In this document: piece after piece, positions 8,594 through 19,001 of the stretch
Layout: each line of letters begins with the position of its first letter
How positions within the stretch are numbered: position 1 is the first letter of the stretch
Source: Agrobacterium vaccinii
GTDB taxonomy: Bacteria > Pseudomonadota > Alphaproteobacteria > Rhizobiales > Rhizobiaceae
Assembly (NCBI RefSeq): GCF_021310995.1
Contig: NZ_CP054150.1
Location: 3,072,625 to 3,136,624, forward strand
DNA: 64,000 nucleotides
Reading direction: 5' to 3'
Notes under the pieces: model-generated
The model's input: the letters and a program-made list of their open reading frames with translations, nothing else
Databases searched by the model: none
Told to the model about the DNA's origin: nothing
Position numbers and translations under genes: made by a program

Positions 8594-10735
8594 TTATTCG
8601 GCAGCTTCGCCTTCGCTCTTCTTTTCAGCAACGGCTTCCTTGCCGGTTGCCTGATCGACAACCTTCATGGAAAGGCGAACCTTGCCACGCTCATCGAAGC
8701 CCATCAGCTTGACCCAAACCTTGTCGCCTTCCTTGACGACGTCGGAGGTCTTGGCAACGCGATCGGATGCCAGCTGCGAGATGTGAACGAGGCCGTCGCG
8801 TGCGCCGAAGAAGTTGACGAATGCACCGAAGTCAGCGGTCTTGACGACCGTGCCTTCGTAGATCATGCCGACTTCAGGCTCTGCAACGATGGAGTGGATC
8901 CACTTGCGGGCCGCTTCGATTTCCTTGCCGGAAGAAGACGCGATCTTGACGGTACCATCGTCTTCGATGTTGATCTTCGCGCCAGTCTTTTCGACGATTT
9001 CGCGGATGACCTTGCCGCCGGAGCCGATGACTTCACGGATCTTGTCGACCGGAATGTTCATGACTTCGATGCGTGGAGCAAATTCGCCGAGCTGCGAACG
9101 TCCCTCGGTGATGGCGTTGGCCATTTCGCCGAGAATGTGCGTACGACCGCCCTTTGCCTGCTCCAGTGCGACCTTCATGATCTCTTCGGTGATACCGGCG
9201 ATCTTGATGTCCATCTGCAGCGAGGTGATGCCGTCTGCCGTACCGGCAACCTTGAAGTCCATATCGCCGAGGTGATCTTCGTCACCCAGGATATCGGAGA
9301 GAACAGCGAAGCGTTCGCCTTCAAGGATGAGGCCCATGGCAATACCGGCCACTGGCTTTGCAAGCGGAACGCCTGCATCCATCAGAGCGAGCGATGTGCC
9401 GCAAACGGTCGCCATCGAGGACGAGCCGTTGGACTCGGTGATCTCGGAAACGACGCGCAGCGTGTAAGGGAACTGTTCGACCGATGGCAGCATCGGGCGG
9501 ATTGCGCGCCATGCCAGCTTGCCGTGACCGATTTCGCGGCGGCCCGGGGAGCCCATACGGCCTGTTTCACCAACCGAGTAGGGAGGGAAGTTGTAATGCA
9601 GAAGGAAGCGTTCCTTGTACATGCCTGTTAGGCTGTCCACGTACTGCTCGTCTTCGCCGGTGCCGAGTGTGGCAACAACGATGGCCTGAGTTTCGCCGCG
9701 TGTGAACAGCGCCGAACCGTGGGTGCGTGGCAGCATGCCGACTTCAGACACGATCGGACGAACGGTGGACAGATCGCGACCGTCGATGCGGCTCTTGGTG
9801 TCCAGAATGTTCCAGCGAACGATTTTTGCCTGAATGTGCTTGAAGACAGCGCCGATCACTTCATTGGTGTACTTCGGCTCTGCACCTTCTGGGAAGAAGT
9901 GTGCCTTGACCTTGGCCTTGACGGCGTCAACCGCGTTGTAACGGGCAGCCTTTTCGGTGATCTTGTAGGCGTCGCGCAGTTCAGCTTCGGCAAGGCCGAG
10001 CATTTCCGTTTCGAGAGCGGAGAAATCTTCCGGCTCGAATTCGCGTGGTTCCTTGGCAGCAACTTCAGCCAGCTTGATGATGGCGTCGATGACCGGCTGG
10101 AAACCGCGATGACCGAACATCACAGCGCCGAGCATGATCTCTTCGTTGAGTTCCTTGGCTTCCGACTCGACCATCAGGACGGCGTCCTGCGTACCGGCAA
10201 CGACCAGATCCAGAACCGACTCGTCCATCTCGTCGAGATGCGGGTTCAGAACATATTCGCCGTTGATGTAGCCGACGCGTGCGCCGCCGACGGGGCCCAT
10301 GAATGGAACGCCCGACAGCGTCAGGGCAGCAGAGGCTGCAACCATCGACAAGACGTCAGGATCGTTTTCGAGGTCGTGCTGAATGACGGTAACGACAACC
10401 TGGGTGTCGTTCTTGTAGCCTTCAGGAAACAGCGGGCGGATCGGGCGGTCGATCAGGCGGGAAACCAGGGTTTCCTTTTCGGAAGGACGACCTTCGCGCT
10501 TGAAATAGCCACCGGGGATCTTGCCGGCTGCGTATGTCTTTTCCTGGTAGTTGACGGTCAGCGGGAAGAAGTCCTGACCGGGCTTTGGCGACTTTGCGGA
10601 AACGACGGTCGCGAGAACCATTGTTTCGCCGTAGGTTGCGATAACCGCACCATCGGCCTGACGGGCGACTTTGCCTGTCTCAAGTCTTAGAGGGCGGCCT
10701 GCCCACTCGATTTCGACGGAGTGTTGATTGAACAT
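8594..10735 (-). CDS. pnp: Polyribonucleotide nucleotidyltransferase (PNPase)
   Basis: A phosphorolytic 3'-5' exoribonuclease that degrades mRNA and edits RNA 3' ends. The 713-residue protein has the full domain order: two RNase PH domains (to about residue 550, the second with the catalytic [11 protein letters not shown] region), a KH domain with the [10 protein letters not shown] loop near 565, and a C-terminal S1 domain ([15 protein letters not shown]...DGLVHISQL) followed by a short acidic tail. Length is normal. It follows rpsO on the same strand, the classical rpsO-pnp order, but a strong terminator separates them here, so much pnp transcription probably starts in the 307-base gap. Confidence 0.97.
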   Translation of the reverse strand: MFNQHSVEIEWAGRPLRLETGKVARQADGAVIATYGETMVLATVVSAKSPKPGQDFFPLTVNYQEKTYAAGKIPGGYFKREGRPSEKETLVSRLIDRPIRPLFPEGYKNDTQVVVTVIQHDLENDPDVLSMVAASAALTLSGVPFMGPVGGARVGYINGEYVLNPHLDEMDESVLDLVVAGTQDAVLMVESEAKELNEEIMLGAVMFGHRGFQPVIDAIIKLAEVAAKEPREFEPEDFSALETEMLGLAEAELRDAYKITEKAARYNAVDAVKAKVKAHFFPEGAEPKYTNEVIGAVFKHIQAKIVRWNILDTKSRIDGRDLSTVRPIVSEVGMLPRTHGSALFTRGETQAIVVATLGTGEDEQYVDSLTGMYKERFLLHYNFPPYSVGETGRMGSPGRREIGHGKLAWRAIRPMLPSVEQFPYTLRVVSEITESNGSSSMATVCGTSLALMDAGVPLAKPVAGIAMGLILEGERFAVLSDILGDEDHLGDMDFKVAGTADGITSLQMDIKIAGITEEIMKVALEQAKGGRTHILGEMANAITEGRSQLGEFAPRIEVMNIPVDKIREVIGSGGKVIREIVEKTGAKINIEDDGTVKIASSSGKEIEAARKWIHSIVAEPEVGMIYEGTVVKTADFGAFVNFFGARDGLVHISQLASDRVAKTSDVVKEGDKVWVKLMGFDERGKVRLSMKVVDQATGKEAVAEKKSEGEAAE

Positions 10736-11042
10736 ATCTTGTCCTCAAATGTAGCCACGGTCCTCTCAAAAAGCGGAGAACACGCGGGCTGCAACGTATC
10801 ACGGGCAAGACAGCAGGGCGCTTTGGTCCATATTTCGTGTGAAACATGGCAACGCGTCGAAGCGTTGCAAAAGCATCCGGCAATCCTGCCCCATGACAGG
10901 TCATCGGTTATATCAGACGGCACCGGCCCATCCGGCCCATCTTCTGTTGGCGTCCTGAGGGACTGCCATTATCAGCATGCCAGCACAGGGCTGGAATAAA
11001 AACCGGCGGGAATTTCGTGATCGAAACCCGCCGGAAAAGTTT
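10736..11042 (-). other. pnp leader region
   Basis: This 307-base gap between rpsO and pnp contains the rpsO terminator at its right end and, within the pnp leader, a 7-bp hairpin at 10849-10855/10862-10868 on the minus strand. In E. coli, PNPase represses itself through an RNase III site in a leader hairpin, so this could be a comparable control site, but nothing in the sequence proves it. No gene is seen. Confidence 0.4.
10995..11034 (-). terminator. Terminator of rpsO
   Basis: Minus-strand hairpin with an 8-bp CCGGCGGG/CCCGCCGG stem (11003-11010 with 11027-11034), extended by an inner TTTCG/CGAAA pairing, followed by TTTTTATT. It starts nine bases after the rpsO stop. Confidence 0.85.
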
Positions 11043-11312
11043 TTAGCGGCGAATGCCGAGTGCGCTGATCAGCTTGGTGTAACGGCTTTCGTCCTTCTTC
11101 TTGACGTAGTCGAGAAGCGAACGGCGGCTGGAAACCATGGTCAGAAGGCCACGACGGGAGTGGTTGTCCTTCTTGTGATCCTTGAAGTGGCCTGTCAGGT
11201 TGTTGATCCGTTCGGTCAAAATTGCGACCTGAACTTCCGGCGAACCGGTATCACCTTCCTTGATGGCGTATTCCTTGATGAGTTCGGCTTTGCGCTCTGC
11301 AGTAATCGACAT
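11043..11312 (-). CDS. rpsO: 30S ribosomal protein S15
   Basis: An 89-residue primary-binding ribosomal protein that contacts the central domain of 16S rRNA and the bridge to the large subunit. The sequence [16 protein letters not shown], the [22 protein letters not shown] core and the [11 protein letters not shown] segment are diagnostic. The ATG at 11312 is preceded by AAAGGA; the frame stays open 13 codons further upstream but that extension is not part of the family. It lies between truB and pnp, as in many proteobacteria. Confidence 0.97.
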   Translation of the reverse strand: MSITAERKAELIKEYAIKEGDTGSPEVQVAILTERINNLTGHFKDHKKDNHSRRGLLTMVSSRRSLLDYVKKKDESRYTKLISALGIRR

Positions 11313-11437
11313 CGGACGATCCTTTCTATTTAAGGAAAAACGGGACGCCAAGCACCGGGATGTCGTCCAGCACTGGCCATGTAGTAGCGCGGGCCAAGCC
11401 CAAGCTGCGCTGCCTATAAACCAAACGGCCCATAAAG

Positions 11438-11463
11438 GAAAGAGGCGATTGGTTTCGCCTCTT
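11438..11463 (-). terminator. Possible terminator after truB
   Basis: A 10-bp stem (AAAGAGGCGA at 11440-11449 with TCGCCTCTTT at 11454-11463) lies 40 bases after truB. On the minus strand the run after the stem is mixed (CCTTTAT), so it is weak or partial and may let transcription through to rpsO. Confidence 0.45.
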
Positions 11464-11505
11464 TGGGTCGCTCAGCCATCAACGTGGGTGTGTATGCTGT
11501 CGTTA

Positions 11506-12453
11506 TCAGCCGAAAACGCGCTTCGGGCGGAACTCGCCTTCGGCAATTTCGCCGATGGCAATAAGCTTGCCGCGAGCGGTCGCATAGGCTTCCATCTCCT
11601 GTGTCGGCGCATCGCGCCCGCGCAGAAGAATGGGATTACCCATTTTGAGCCGATGGGCCTGGTCATCATTGATGATGAGATGCGGCAGCGACGAAAGCGC
11701 TTCCGACGTGTCGATCAAATAGGCGTCCAGCGCCGCCAACCGCTCGTCACGGTCTTCGATGGCTTCGAACTCGACAAGCTTTGCAAGCGGCACCATCGCG
11801 TCTTCGGCAAAGGGTGCGACCATGGAGCGGCGCAGCTCAGAGATAAAGCCATAGCAACCCAGATCGCGGCCCATGTCACGGGCAAGTGCACGCACATAGG
11901 TTCCCTTGCCGCACTCCACTTCGAAATGGGCGGTATCGGCATCGGGGCAGGCCAGCAGGGTGATCCGGTGTATCTCGACCTCACGGGCCGGAATTTCGAC
12001 TTCCTCGCCACTGCGCGCCAGATCGTAGGCCCGCTCTCCGGCAATCTTGATCGCGGAAAACTGCGGCGGTATCTGGAGGATCGTGCCGGTATAGTTGGGC
12101 AGCAGATCGCGGATCGCCTGCTCATTCGGACGGTCGGCTGATGTGTTGAGCACATCACCTTCCATGTCGTCGGTGGTCCGCTCTTCGCCCCAGGTTACGG
12201 TGAACTCGTATATCTTACGGCCATCCATCACATAAGGCACGGTCTTCGTGGCATCTCCCAGCGCAATCGGCAACATACCGGAGGCCAAGGGATCAAGCGT
12301 GCCAGCATGACCGGCCTTCTGTGCGTTGAAGAGCCATTTGATTTTCGAAACGGCCTCGGTAGAGCCGAAATCGAACGGCTTGTCGAGGATAAGCCAGCCG
12401 GAAATCGGTCGGCCCTTGGGCTTACGGTGTTGTTGTTTGCGTGGTTTGGACAT
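11506..12453 (-). CDS. truB: tRNA pseudouridine(55) synthase
   Basis: Converts U55 of the T loop of tRNAs to pseudouridine. The 315-residue protein has the catalytic aspartate in the motif [12 protein letters not shown] near residue 53, the [20 protein letters not shown] strand and a C-terminal PUA-like tail. It begins three bases after the rbfA stop on the minus strand, so rbfA and truB are co-transcribed. This is the standard position in the rimP-nusA-infB-rbfA-truB operon. Confidence 0.95.
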   Translation of the reverse strand: MSKPRKQQHRKPKGRPISGWLILDKPFDFGSTEAVSKIKWLFNAQKAGHAGTLDPLASGMLPIALGDATKTVPYVMDGRKIYEFTVTWGEERTTDDMEGDVLNTSADRPNEQAIRDLLPNYTGTILQIPPQFSAIKIAGERAYDLARSGEEVEIPAREVEIHRITLLACPDADTAHFEVECGKGTYVRALARDMGRDLGCYGFISELRRSMVAPFAEDAMVPLAKLVEFEAIEDRDERLAALDAYLIDTSEALSSLPHLIINDDQAHRLKMGNPILLRGRDAPTQEMEAYATARGKLIAIGEIAEGEFRPKRVFG

Positions 12454-12456
12454 GCT

Positions 12457-12873
12457 TCAGTTCTGTTCGTCGTCTTTTTCGTTTGAAGGTCCCAGATCGC
12501 GCTGCACCTCCGGCGAACGCAGGAGCGCGTCGATCTTCTTGTAATTGTCGAAGCTGGTATCGTCGCGGAACCGGAGCTCCGGCACATATTTCAGCTGCCG
12601 CAAATGCGGGCCCAAGCGGCCACGCAGAAATTTGGCGTGGCGGTTCAGTGCCGTGATCGTATCGGTGTGGTCGTCAACGCCAATCGGCGTCACGTAAGCG
12701 GTCGCGATCTTGAGATCGGTCGACATGCGCACTTCCGAAATGGAAATCACCGTCTTTTCGATCAGATCGTCGCGAACTTCGCCGCGTTGCAGAATTTGGG
12801 TCACCGCAGCGCGAACCTGTTCGGCAACGCGCAGCATGCGTTGCGAGGGCGCGGATGATGATGCTTTTGCCAT
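12457..12873 (-). CDS. rbfA: Ribosome-binding factor A
   Basis: A small KH-fold protein that helps mature the 16S rRNA 5' region and is needed for growth in the cold. The 138-residue protein shows the family features: [26 protein letters not shown] at the N-terminus, [19 protein letters not shown] in the centre and [21 protein letters not shown] near the end. The order infB-rbfA-truB on the minus strand supports the call. A small hairpin precedes it. Confidence 0.95.
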   Translation of the reverse strand: MAKASSSAPSQRMLRVAEQVRAAVTQILQRGEVRDDLIEKTVISISEVRMSTDLKIATAYVTPIGVDDHTDTITALNRHAKFLRGRLGPHLRQLKYVPELRFRDDTSFDNYKKIDALLRSPEVQRDLGPSNEKDDEQN

Positions 12874-12898
12874 TTTATCTTAGCCTTAAACAAAGCGA

Positions 12899-12917
12899 GC
12901 GCCGGTTAAGCCGGCGC
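12899..12917 (-). terminator. Small hairpin between infB and rbfA
   Basis: A 7-bp perfect GC-rich stem (12899-12905 with 12911-12917) lies 32 bases after infB, followed on the minus strand by a mixed CTTTGTTT run. It probably acts as a partial terminator or an mRNA-stabilising stem rather than a full stop, since rbfA follows. Confidence 0.4.
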
Positions 12918-12948
12918 CCGACAGTGTATTCTCGTTGTGGCGAAACGC

Positions 12949-15681
12949 TTAGAGCGTTCTGGTGATGTGCTCTACGCGGAAGCACTCGATGGTGTCGCCT
13001 GCACGGATGTCCTCGTAGTTTTCGAACGCCATACCGCACTCCTGACCAACCGGCACTTCGCCGACTTCGTCCTTGAAGCGCTTGAGCGTCTTGAGCTTGC
13101 CTTCGTGGATGACGACATTGTCGCGCACCAGACGAACGCCTGCACCACGTTCCACCTTGCCTTCGACGACACGGCAACCGGCAACCTTGCCGACCTTCGT
13201 GATGTTGAAGACTTCCAGGATTTCGGCGTTGCCGAGGAAGGTTTCGCGGCGTTCCGGAGACAGAAGACCCGACATCGCTGCTTTCACGTCATCCACCAGA
13301 TCGTAGATGATGTTGTAGTAGCGAATTTCGATACCGGCGCGTTCGGATGCGGTCCGTGCCTGAGCGTTGGCGCGTACGTTGAAGCCGATGATCGCAGCGT
13401 TGGAGGCCTCGGCAAGCGAGATATCCGACTCCGTGATCGCACCTGCACCAGAGTGGATGATGCGTGCGCGAACTTCGTCTGTTCCAAGCTTTTCAAGCGA
13501 TGCGATGATCGCTTCGACAGAACCCTGCACGTCACCCTTGATGAGCAACGGGAAGTCCTTGCGGCCACTGGCCTGCAACTGCGTCATCATCTGTTCCAGC
13601 GAACCGCGCTGGCCAGTCTGACGGGCAACAGCCTTGTCACGTGTCAGGCGCTGACGGTACTCGGAAATTTCACGCGCACGGCTTTCGTTTTCGACGACCG
13701 CGAAGCGGTCACCGGCAGATGGTGTACCCGAAAGGCCGAGAACCTCGACTGGTGTAGCCGGACCGGCTTCCTTGACGTGTTCGCCCTTGTCGTTGACGAG
13801 TGCGCGCACACGGCCCCACTGGTCGCCGGCAACGATGATCTGGCCCGGACGCAACACGCCCTTCTGAACCAGAATAGTCGCCACGGAACCACGACCGCGA
13901 TCGAGCTGAGCTTCGATAACCGTACCTTCCGCGGTGCGGTTGAGGTTTGCCTTCAGATCGAGAATTTCGGCCTGGAGCAGAACGGCTTCGAGAAGCTTGT
14001 CGAGGTTGAGCTTGTTCTTTGCGGACACTTCCACATCGAGAACTTCACCTCCCATGGATTCGACGAAGACTTCGTGCTGCAACAGCTGCTGGCGAACCTT
14101 TTCAGGGTTTGCCTCGTGCTTGTCGATCTTGTTGATTGCCACGATGATCGGCACACCAGCGGCTTTTGCGTGGTTGATCGATTCAATCGTCTGCGGCATC
14201 ACGCTGTCATCGGCTGCGACCACCAGAATGGCGATGTCGGTTGCCTGCGCACCCCGAGCACGCATGGCCGTAAAGGCGGCATGGCCGGGGGTGTCGATGA
14301 AGGTGATCTTGTGACCGTTCTTCTCGACCTGATAGGCGCCGATATGCTGAGTGATACCGCCGGCTTCACCCGAAACAACGCTCGTCTGACGGATGGCGTC
14401 GAGCAGCGATGTCTTGCCGTGGTCGACGTGACCCATGATGGTAACGACCGGAGGACGCGAAACCAGTTCGCCGCCATCGTCGTCGGATACGTTGAAGATG
14501 CCTTCTTCGATGTCGGATTCGGATACGCGCTTGACGGTATGGCCGAATTCGCCAGCGATGATTTCGGCCAGATCGGCGTCGATGACGTCGCCCGGCTTCA
14601 TCATCTGACCTTCCTTCATCAGGTACTTGATCACATCGACGGCCCGTTCGGACATACGCTGCGACAGTTCCTGAATGGTGATGGTCTCAGGCAGAATGAC
14701 TTCACGCATGACCTTTTCGCGGGTTTCCTGCATCTGGCCACGACGGAATTTTTCCTGACGGCGGCGCATGGCGGAAAGCGAGCGACCGCGCGGGCTGCCG
14801 TCTTCTTCCAGATTGGACGTTACCGTCAACTTGCCACGACGACGCTCTTCTTCGGTCTTCAGGCGGGCCGCAGGCTTGGTCGGGGCAGGGGCCGCGACCT
14901 TGCCGCGAACCGGTACGCCACTGCGACGTGCACCACGATCGTCTTCTTCCTCGCCACCGGGGCGACGGCCACGGGGACCGGCATTGTCGATCGGTGTCGG
15001 AACGGCAGCCGGAACGGTGCGCAGCTGCGGACGTGAGTCCGGGCGGCCCGTGCTGGCAGGTGTTCTGGTCGCAACAGGCGCAGGTGCGGCTTCGGCAGGC
15101 GCTGCAACAGGAGCCGGTGCCGTCTTGGCAGCGAGGGCTTCTTCGGCTGCGCGGCGCGCAGCCTCTTCCTTCTCGGCCACTGCACGGGCTTCTTCTTCGA
15201 TTTTTCGGCGTGCTTCGTCTTCGGCGCGCTGCTTGGCTTCTACGATGTCGCGAGCCTGAGCTTCTGCGAGAGCCCGACGGCGCGCATCCATTTCGCCAGC
15301 CGAAAGGTCATGCAGGACGGCGCCACGCGGGCGGTCCGGCTGACGCGCAGGCTGCGAAGATGGCGCAGAGCGGTTCTGATTGTTGTTATTGTTCTGGTTG
15401 CCAGACTGATAGGGCCGCTGCGCCTGAGGCTGCTGCGGGCGCTGAGCTGCGGCAGGCGCTGTAGGCCGTGCTGGCTGTGGTGCTGCTGTCACTGTCGGCG
15501 TGATGGGCTTTTCGTCTTCGGGACGCAATGGGCGGCGTTTGCGTGTCTCCACGACAACCGCGTTGGTGCGACCACGACCCATATCCTGACGCACAGTTCC
15601 CGTAGACGCTCCACTCGGCTTCAGAGTAAGGGTCTTCTTGGGTTGTGCGTTGAGTGTCTTGTCGTCGTTGTTATCGGTCAT
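12949..15681 (-). CDS. infB: Translation initiation factor IF-2
   Basis: A GTPase that brings fMet-tRNA to the 30S subunit and promotes subunit joining. The 910-residue protein has a long charged, low-complexity N-terminus (alanine- and arginine-rich to about 300), the IF2 N domain, then the G domain with GHVDHGKTS (G1), DTPGH (G3) and NKID (G4), and the C-terminal domains ending EHITRTL. Its length is normal for alphaproteobacteria, whose IF-2 has an extended N-terminus. It follows the ylxR-like gene after 102 bases. The strongly biased codon use produces a long open antisense frame that is not a gene. Confidence 0.97.
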   Translation of the reverse strand: MTDNNDDKTLNAQPKKTLTLKPSGASTGTVRQDMGRGRTNAVVVETRKRRPLRPEDEKPITPTVTAAPQPARPTAPAAAQRPQQPQAQRPYQSGNQNNNNNQNRSAPSSQPARQPDRPRGAVLHDLSAGEMDARRRALAEAQARDIVEAKQRAEDEARRKIEEEARAVAEKEEAARRAAEEALAAKTAPAPVAAPAEAAPAPVATRTPASTGRPDSRPQLRTVPAAVPTPIDNAGPRGRRPGGEEEDDRGARRSGVPVRGKVAAPAPTKPAARLKTEEERRRGKLTVTSNLEEDGSPRGRSLSAMRRRQEKFRRGQMQETREKVMREVILPETITIQELSQRMSERAVDVIKYLMKEGQMMKPGDVIDADLAEIIAGEFGHTVKRVSESDIEEGIFNVSDDDGGELVSRPPVVTIMGHVDHGKTSLLDAIRQTSVVSGEAGGITQHIGAYQVEKNGHKITFIDTPGHAAFTAMRARGAQATDIAILVVAADDSVMPQTIESINHAKAAGVPIIVAINKIDKHEANPEKVRQQLLQHEVFVESMGGEVLDVEVSAKNKLNLDKLLEAVLLQAEILDLKANLNRTAEGTVIEAQLDRGRGSVATILVQKGVLRPGQIIVAGDQWGRVRALVNDKGEHVKEAGPATPVEVLGLSGTPSAGDRFAVVENESRAREISEYRQRLTRDKAVARQTGQRGSLEQMMTQLQASGRKDFPLLIKGDVQGSVEAIIASLEKLGTDEVRARIIHSGAGAITESDISLAEASNAAIIGFNVRANAQARTASERAGIEIRYYNIIYDLVDDVKAAMSGLLSPERRETFLGNAEILEVFNITKVGKVAGCRVVEGKVERGAGVRLVRDNVVIHEGKLKTLKRFKDEVGEVPVGQECGMAFENYEDIRAGDTIECFRVEHITRTL

Positions 15682-15783
15682 TCCGTTCCCGTTCCTTCGG
15701 ACGAGAGCCGGATGACATTCATCAGGCCCTGTCTTTAACTAGCTGCATCCGAACGCGGTGGCGGATAAAGTCCGATGACCGCG

Positions 15784-16476
15784 TCATTGTATTGTCCGGG
15801 CAGCGTCTAAATCCGCCTGAGGTTTATCGCCATTGCGATATCGCTCGAGCATCTTTGCGCGCTTCACTACACCCTCACCCGCCTGCCCTGCAAGCGCGCA
15901 GGCATGGATAAAAGCATTCTGGCCCATCAGTTCGTCCATTTCCTGCTCGCTGAAGAGCCGAAAGGACGGTATTTCTGTCTCGGCGCCTGAGCCGAGGGTC
16001 CAGGCCTTGCGGGCCTGGTTGATCTTTCTCACGCCATCCGGCGCGGCATCCGTTGCGTGGAACACCGCAAGGGCATGTCCCGAACGCACGGACGCATCCA
16101 CTTTCGTGGCGCCGCTGATGAACTGACCCGCCTTGCGCGCCATGTTCATCATTCCGGTCAGCTGCTGCGCCATCAGCCGGTCCATCATCTCAAGGAGTTC
16201 AGGTCCGGTTTTGACATCCGTCTTCAAGGCGCGCGCGAAAAGCTTCTTCGCAATGGCCTTCTCGATCAGGGCGCGCTCGGGAGTGACCCAGCATCCGCGC
16301 CCTGGCAATTGGCGTTTCAGGTCCGGAACAACGCTTTTGTCCGGGCCTGCGACAAAACGGACCAACTCATCGGGTGTTCCACTCTGCCGCGTTACAATGC
16401 ACATCCGCTCGCTGCCTGTACCTTCGACCAGCTCGTCATCGAGCAGGTCGTCAGGCTCATGCGCTTGCGAAATCAT
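15784..16476 (-). CDS. YlxR (DUF448) RNA-binding protein with L7Ae-like C-terminal half
   Basis: A 230-residue fusion found in alphaproteobacteria. Residues about 22-95 match the YlxR fold (MCIVTRQSG at the start, then LPGRGCWVT), and residues about 105-200 resemble ribosomal protein L7Ae/L30e (NMARKAGQFISGATKV). Both halves are RNA-binding domains. It lies between nusA and infB, the place of ylxR in many bacteria, where it is thought to act in RNA metabolism or ribosome assembly. The start codon overlaps the nusA stop by ATGA, so the two are coupled. The precise role is unknown. Confidence 0.85.
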   Translation of the reverse strand: MISQAHEPDDLLDDELVEGTGSERMCIVTRQSGTPDELVRFVAGPDKSVVPDLKRQLPGRGCWVTPERALIEKAIAKKLFARALKTDVKTGPELLEMMDRLMAQQLTGMMNMARKAGQFISGATKVDASVRSGHALAVFHATDAAPDGVRKINQARKAWTLGSGAETEIPSFRLFSEQEMDELMGQNAFIHACALAGQAGEGVVKRAKMLERYRNGDKPQADLDAARTIQ

Positions 16477-18083
16477 TCCTGATCGGCGGTATCCGCCTCC
16501 TCGGTAGCAACCTCTTCCTGCTTAGCAGCAAGATCTTCAGCGGTGATCCAGCCAGCCAGAAGACGGGCCTGAACGATCATGTTCTCGGCTTCGACGCGCG
16601 ACACGTCGAGCTTGGAGAAGGTACCTTCGAACTTCTTGGTCTCGCCGTCCTTGCGTTCGCTCCAACCGACCAGATCGTCAGCGGCGCAGCCTGCGAAGTC
16701 TTCGATGTTCTTCACACCTTCTTCGCCCAGTGCCACCAGCATCTGCGATGTCAGGCCGTCTATCTGGCGCAGTTCGTCGGACACGCCGAGCTCCTTGCGC
16801 TTGGCATCCATTTCCGTCTCGATACGCTCGATATATTCTTTCGCGCGTGTCTGGATTTCGACAGCCGTATCTTCATCGAAACCGTCGATGGACGAGATTT
16901 CGCTCAGGTCCACGTAAGCCAGTTCCTCGACCTGTGCGAAGCCTTCGGATGCCAGAACCTGGCCGACCATTTCGTCCACATCCAGCGCTTCCATGAAGAT
17001 GCCGGTGCGTTCGTTGAATTCCTTCTGACGGCGCTCGGACTCTTCGGCTTCCGTCATGATGTCGATGTCCCAGCCGGTCAGCTGCGATGCCAGGCGCACG
17101 TTCTGGCCGCGACGACCGATGGCCAGCGACAGCTGCTCATCCGGCACGACGACTTCAATGCGCTCTGCCTCTTCGTCGAGAACGACCTTGGAAACTTCAG
17201 CGGGCTGAAGGGCGTTGACGATGAAGGATGCCGGGTCCTGAGACCATGGAATGATGTCGATCTTTTCGCCCTGAAGCTCACCAACAACGGCCTGAACGCG
17301 CGAACCGCGCATACCCACGCAAGCGCCGACCGGATCGATCGAGCTATCGTTGGAGATGACGGCGATCTTGGCACGCGAACCGGGGTCACGGGCAACCGAC
17401 TTGATCTGGATGATGCCGTCGTAGATTTCAGGCACTTCCATGGTGAAGAGCTTGACCATGAACTGCGGATGCGTGCGCGACAGGAAAATCTGCGGGCCGC
17501 GCTGTTCGCGGCGCACGTCGTAGACGAAGGCACGAACGCGGTCGCCGTAACGCAGGTTTTCGCGAGGAATCATCTCGTCACGACGGATAATGCCTTCGCC
17601 ACGACCGAGATCGACGATGACGTTGCCATACTCGACGCGCTTGACGGTACCGTTGATGATTTCGCCGATACGATCCTTGAACTCGTCATACTGGCGATCA
17701 CGCTCGGCTTCACGAACCTTCTGGACGATGACCTGCTTGGCGGACTGGGCAGCGATACGGCCGAAATCCATCGGCGGCAGCGGATCGGCAATGTAGTCGC
17801 CGATCTTGGCATCGACGTTACGGTCGCGTGCCAGTTCCAACGGAATCTGCGTGCCGTAGTCTTCGGCCTTTTCGACCACTTCGAGCAGACGCTGCAAGCG
17901 GATTTCGCCGGTCTTGGAGTTGATGTCGGCGCGAATGTTGGTCTCGGAACCGTAACGCGAGCGGGCAGCCTTCTGGATAGCATCAGCCATTGCGGCCAGC
18001 ACGATTTCGCGGTCGATGACCTTTTCGCGCGCCACAGCATCGGCGATCTGCAGAAGCTCAAGCCTATTAGCACTGACTGCCAT
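16473..18083 (-). CDS. nusA: Transcription termination/antitermination factor NusA
   Basis: Binds RNA polymerase and nascent RNA to control pausing, termination and rRNA antitermination. The 536-residue protein has the N-terminal polymerase-binding domain, an S1 domain ([20 protein letters not shown]), KH1 ([18 protein letters not shown]), KH2 ([20 protein letters not shown]) and a C-terminal acidic repeat region ending in a Glu/Asp-rich tail. GGAG lies eight bases before the ATG. It is the second gene of the rimP operon, 52 bases after rimP. Confidence 0.96.
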   Translation of the reverse strand: MAVSANRLELLQIADAVAREKVIDREIVLAAMADAIQKAARSRYGSETNIRADINSKTGEIRLQRLLEVVEKAEDYGTQIPLELARDRNVDAKIGDYIADPLPPMDFGRIAAQSAKQVIVQKVREAERDRQYDEFKDRIGEIINGTVKRVEYGNVIVDLGRGEGIIRRDEMIPRENLRYGDRVRAFVYDVRREQRGPQIFLSRTHPQFMVKLFTMEVPEIYDGIIQIKSVARDPGSRAKIAVISNDSSIDPVGACVGMRGSRVQAVVGELQGEKIDIIPWSQDPASFIVNALQPAEVSKVVLDEEAERIEVVVPDEQLSLAIGRRGQNVRLASQLTGWDIDIMTEAEESERRQKEFNERTGIFMEALDVDEMVGQVLASEGFAQVEELAYVDLSEISSIDGFDEDTAVEIQTRAKEYIERIETEMDAKRKELGVSDELRQIDGLTSQMLVALGEEGVKNIEDFAGCAADDLVGWSERKDGETKKFEGTFSKLDVSRVEAENMIVQARLLAGWITAEDLAAKQEEVATEEADTADQE

Positions 18084-18135
18084 TTTTATGTCTCCGTAAG
18101 TCGTTTTGCCCGCGTTGTCAGGGCTTACTTTGGAA

Positions 18136-18720
18136 TTAGTCTTCGTCTGCTTCTTCGTTCTGATTGGCAGCCGCGGCCTTGGCCTGCTTGTCCGCCTTCA
18201 GTGCGTCGCGAATAAGATCGTCCGTCAGGACCAACTTCGCGTCGGAAAGTGTGTTGAACGGGATCATCACCACGGGCTCTTCGCCATAGGCAATCTGGTC
18301 GCGCTCCAGTCTGAAACCGTCCGCTTCGACGCTGGCGATCTTGCCGCGAAAGCGCTTGCGGTTGTCGACCAGGATCGATGTTTCGACCTTGACGATATGG
18401 CCCTGCCAGCGAACGAAGTCGGTCTTGCGCACCATCGGCCGGTCGATGCCGGGCGACGACACTTCGAGATGATACGCCTTTTCGACGGGGTCTTCCACAT
18501 CAAGAACCGGTGAAATCGCCATGGAAACGGCTTCACAGTCCTGCACGGTCATGGTTCCGTCTTCGCGCTCGGCCATGATCTGCAGGGTCGAGCCGTTCTG
18601 GCTGGAAAGCCGGACGCGCACCAGAAGAAAGCCCATGCCTGTCAGCACCGGCTCGATGATTTCGGCGATGCGCTGGTCGATGCCTGTTTCGGTTATCAGT
18701 CTTGGTTCGGCGTCTGCCAT
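18136..18720 (-). CDS. rimP: Ribosome maturation factor RimP
   Basis: Needed for 30S subunit maturation. The 194-residue protein has the N-terminal domain ([23 protein letters not shown]) and the [25 protein letters not shown] motif that leads into the SH3-like C-terminal domain; a charged tail ends the protein. It is the first gene of the minus-strand nusA-infB operon. Its leader carries a promoter (TTGCAA-N16-TTATAC) and a terminator-like hairpin before the start codon. Confidence 0.95.
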   Translation of the reverse strand: MADAEPRLITETGIDQRIAEIIEPVLTGMGFLLVRVRLSSQNGSTLQIMAEREDGTMTVQDCEAVSMAISPVLDVEDPVEKAYHLEVSSPGIDRPMVRKTDFVRWQGHIVKVETSILVDNRKRFRGKIASVEADGFRLERDQIAYGEEPVVMIPFNTLSDAKLVLTDDLIRDALKADKQAKAAAANQNEEADED

Positions 18721-18780
18721 TCTGGCCTTCCGGTCTTTCTCTGCGCCGGAGGCTAGCTCCGGTTTTTAGGGCGCCTAACG

Positions 18781-18811
18781 AAAAAGAGCGGAGCCTTGCG
18801 GCCCCACTCTT
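18781..18811 (-). terminator. Terminator-like hairpin in the rimP leader
   Basis: On the minus strand a 12-bp stem (18784-18795 with 18800-18811) with loop GCAA ends in a run of five Ts. Two of its pairs are G-U only in minus-strand RNA; on the plus strand they would be C-A mismatches, so the minus strand is the functional one. It lies about 20 bases after the predicted start and 60 bases before rimP. Confidence 0.65.
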
Positions 18812-18839
18812 CATCAGACGATCAAGAATTTGAAGGTCC

Positions 18840-18867
18840 GTATAAACCCAAATCGTCGATATTGCAA
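18840..18867 (-). promoter_or_regulatory. Predicted rimP operon promoter
   Basis: Minus-strand -35 TTGCAA (18862-18867) and -10 TTATAC (18840-18845) are 16 bases apart. The expected start is near 18833, just before the leader hairpin. Support is sequence only. Confidence 0.5.
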
Positions 18868-19001
18868 GGATGAGGCGCAAAAGCAGCGAAATTGGCTTTC
18901 GTCACAATTTTACCTTGGCACGCGCCGAAACAGTGGCATCCTCTCAAACGGCGTCTATAGTGTGACCCGGATGACCAGCAATTGCATCAATTGGACTGCC
19001 C

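Noticed and set aside
12937..15036. Open frame of 699 codons on the plus strand opposite infB
   Set aside because: It is a mirror of infB caused by strong codon bias; it has no recognisable domain or ribosome binding site.
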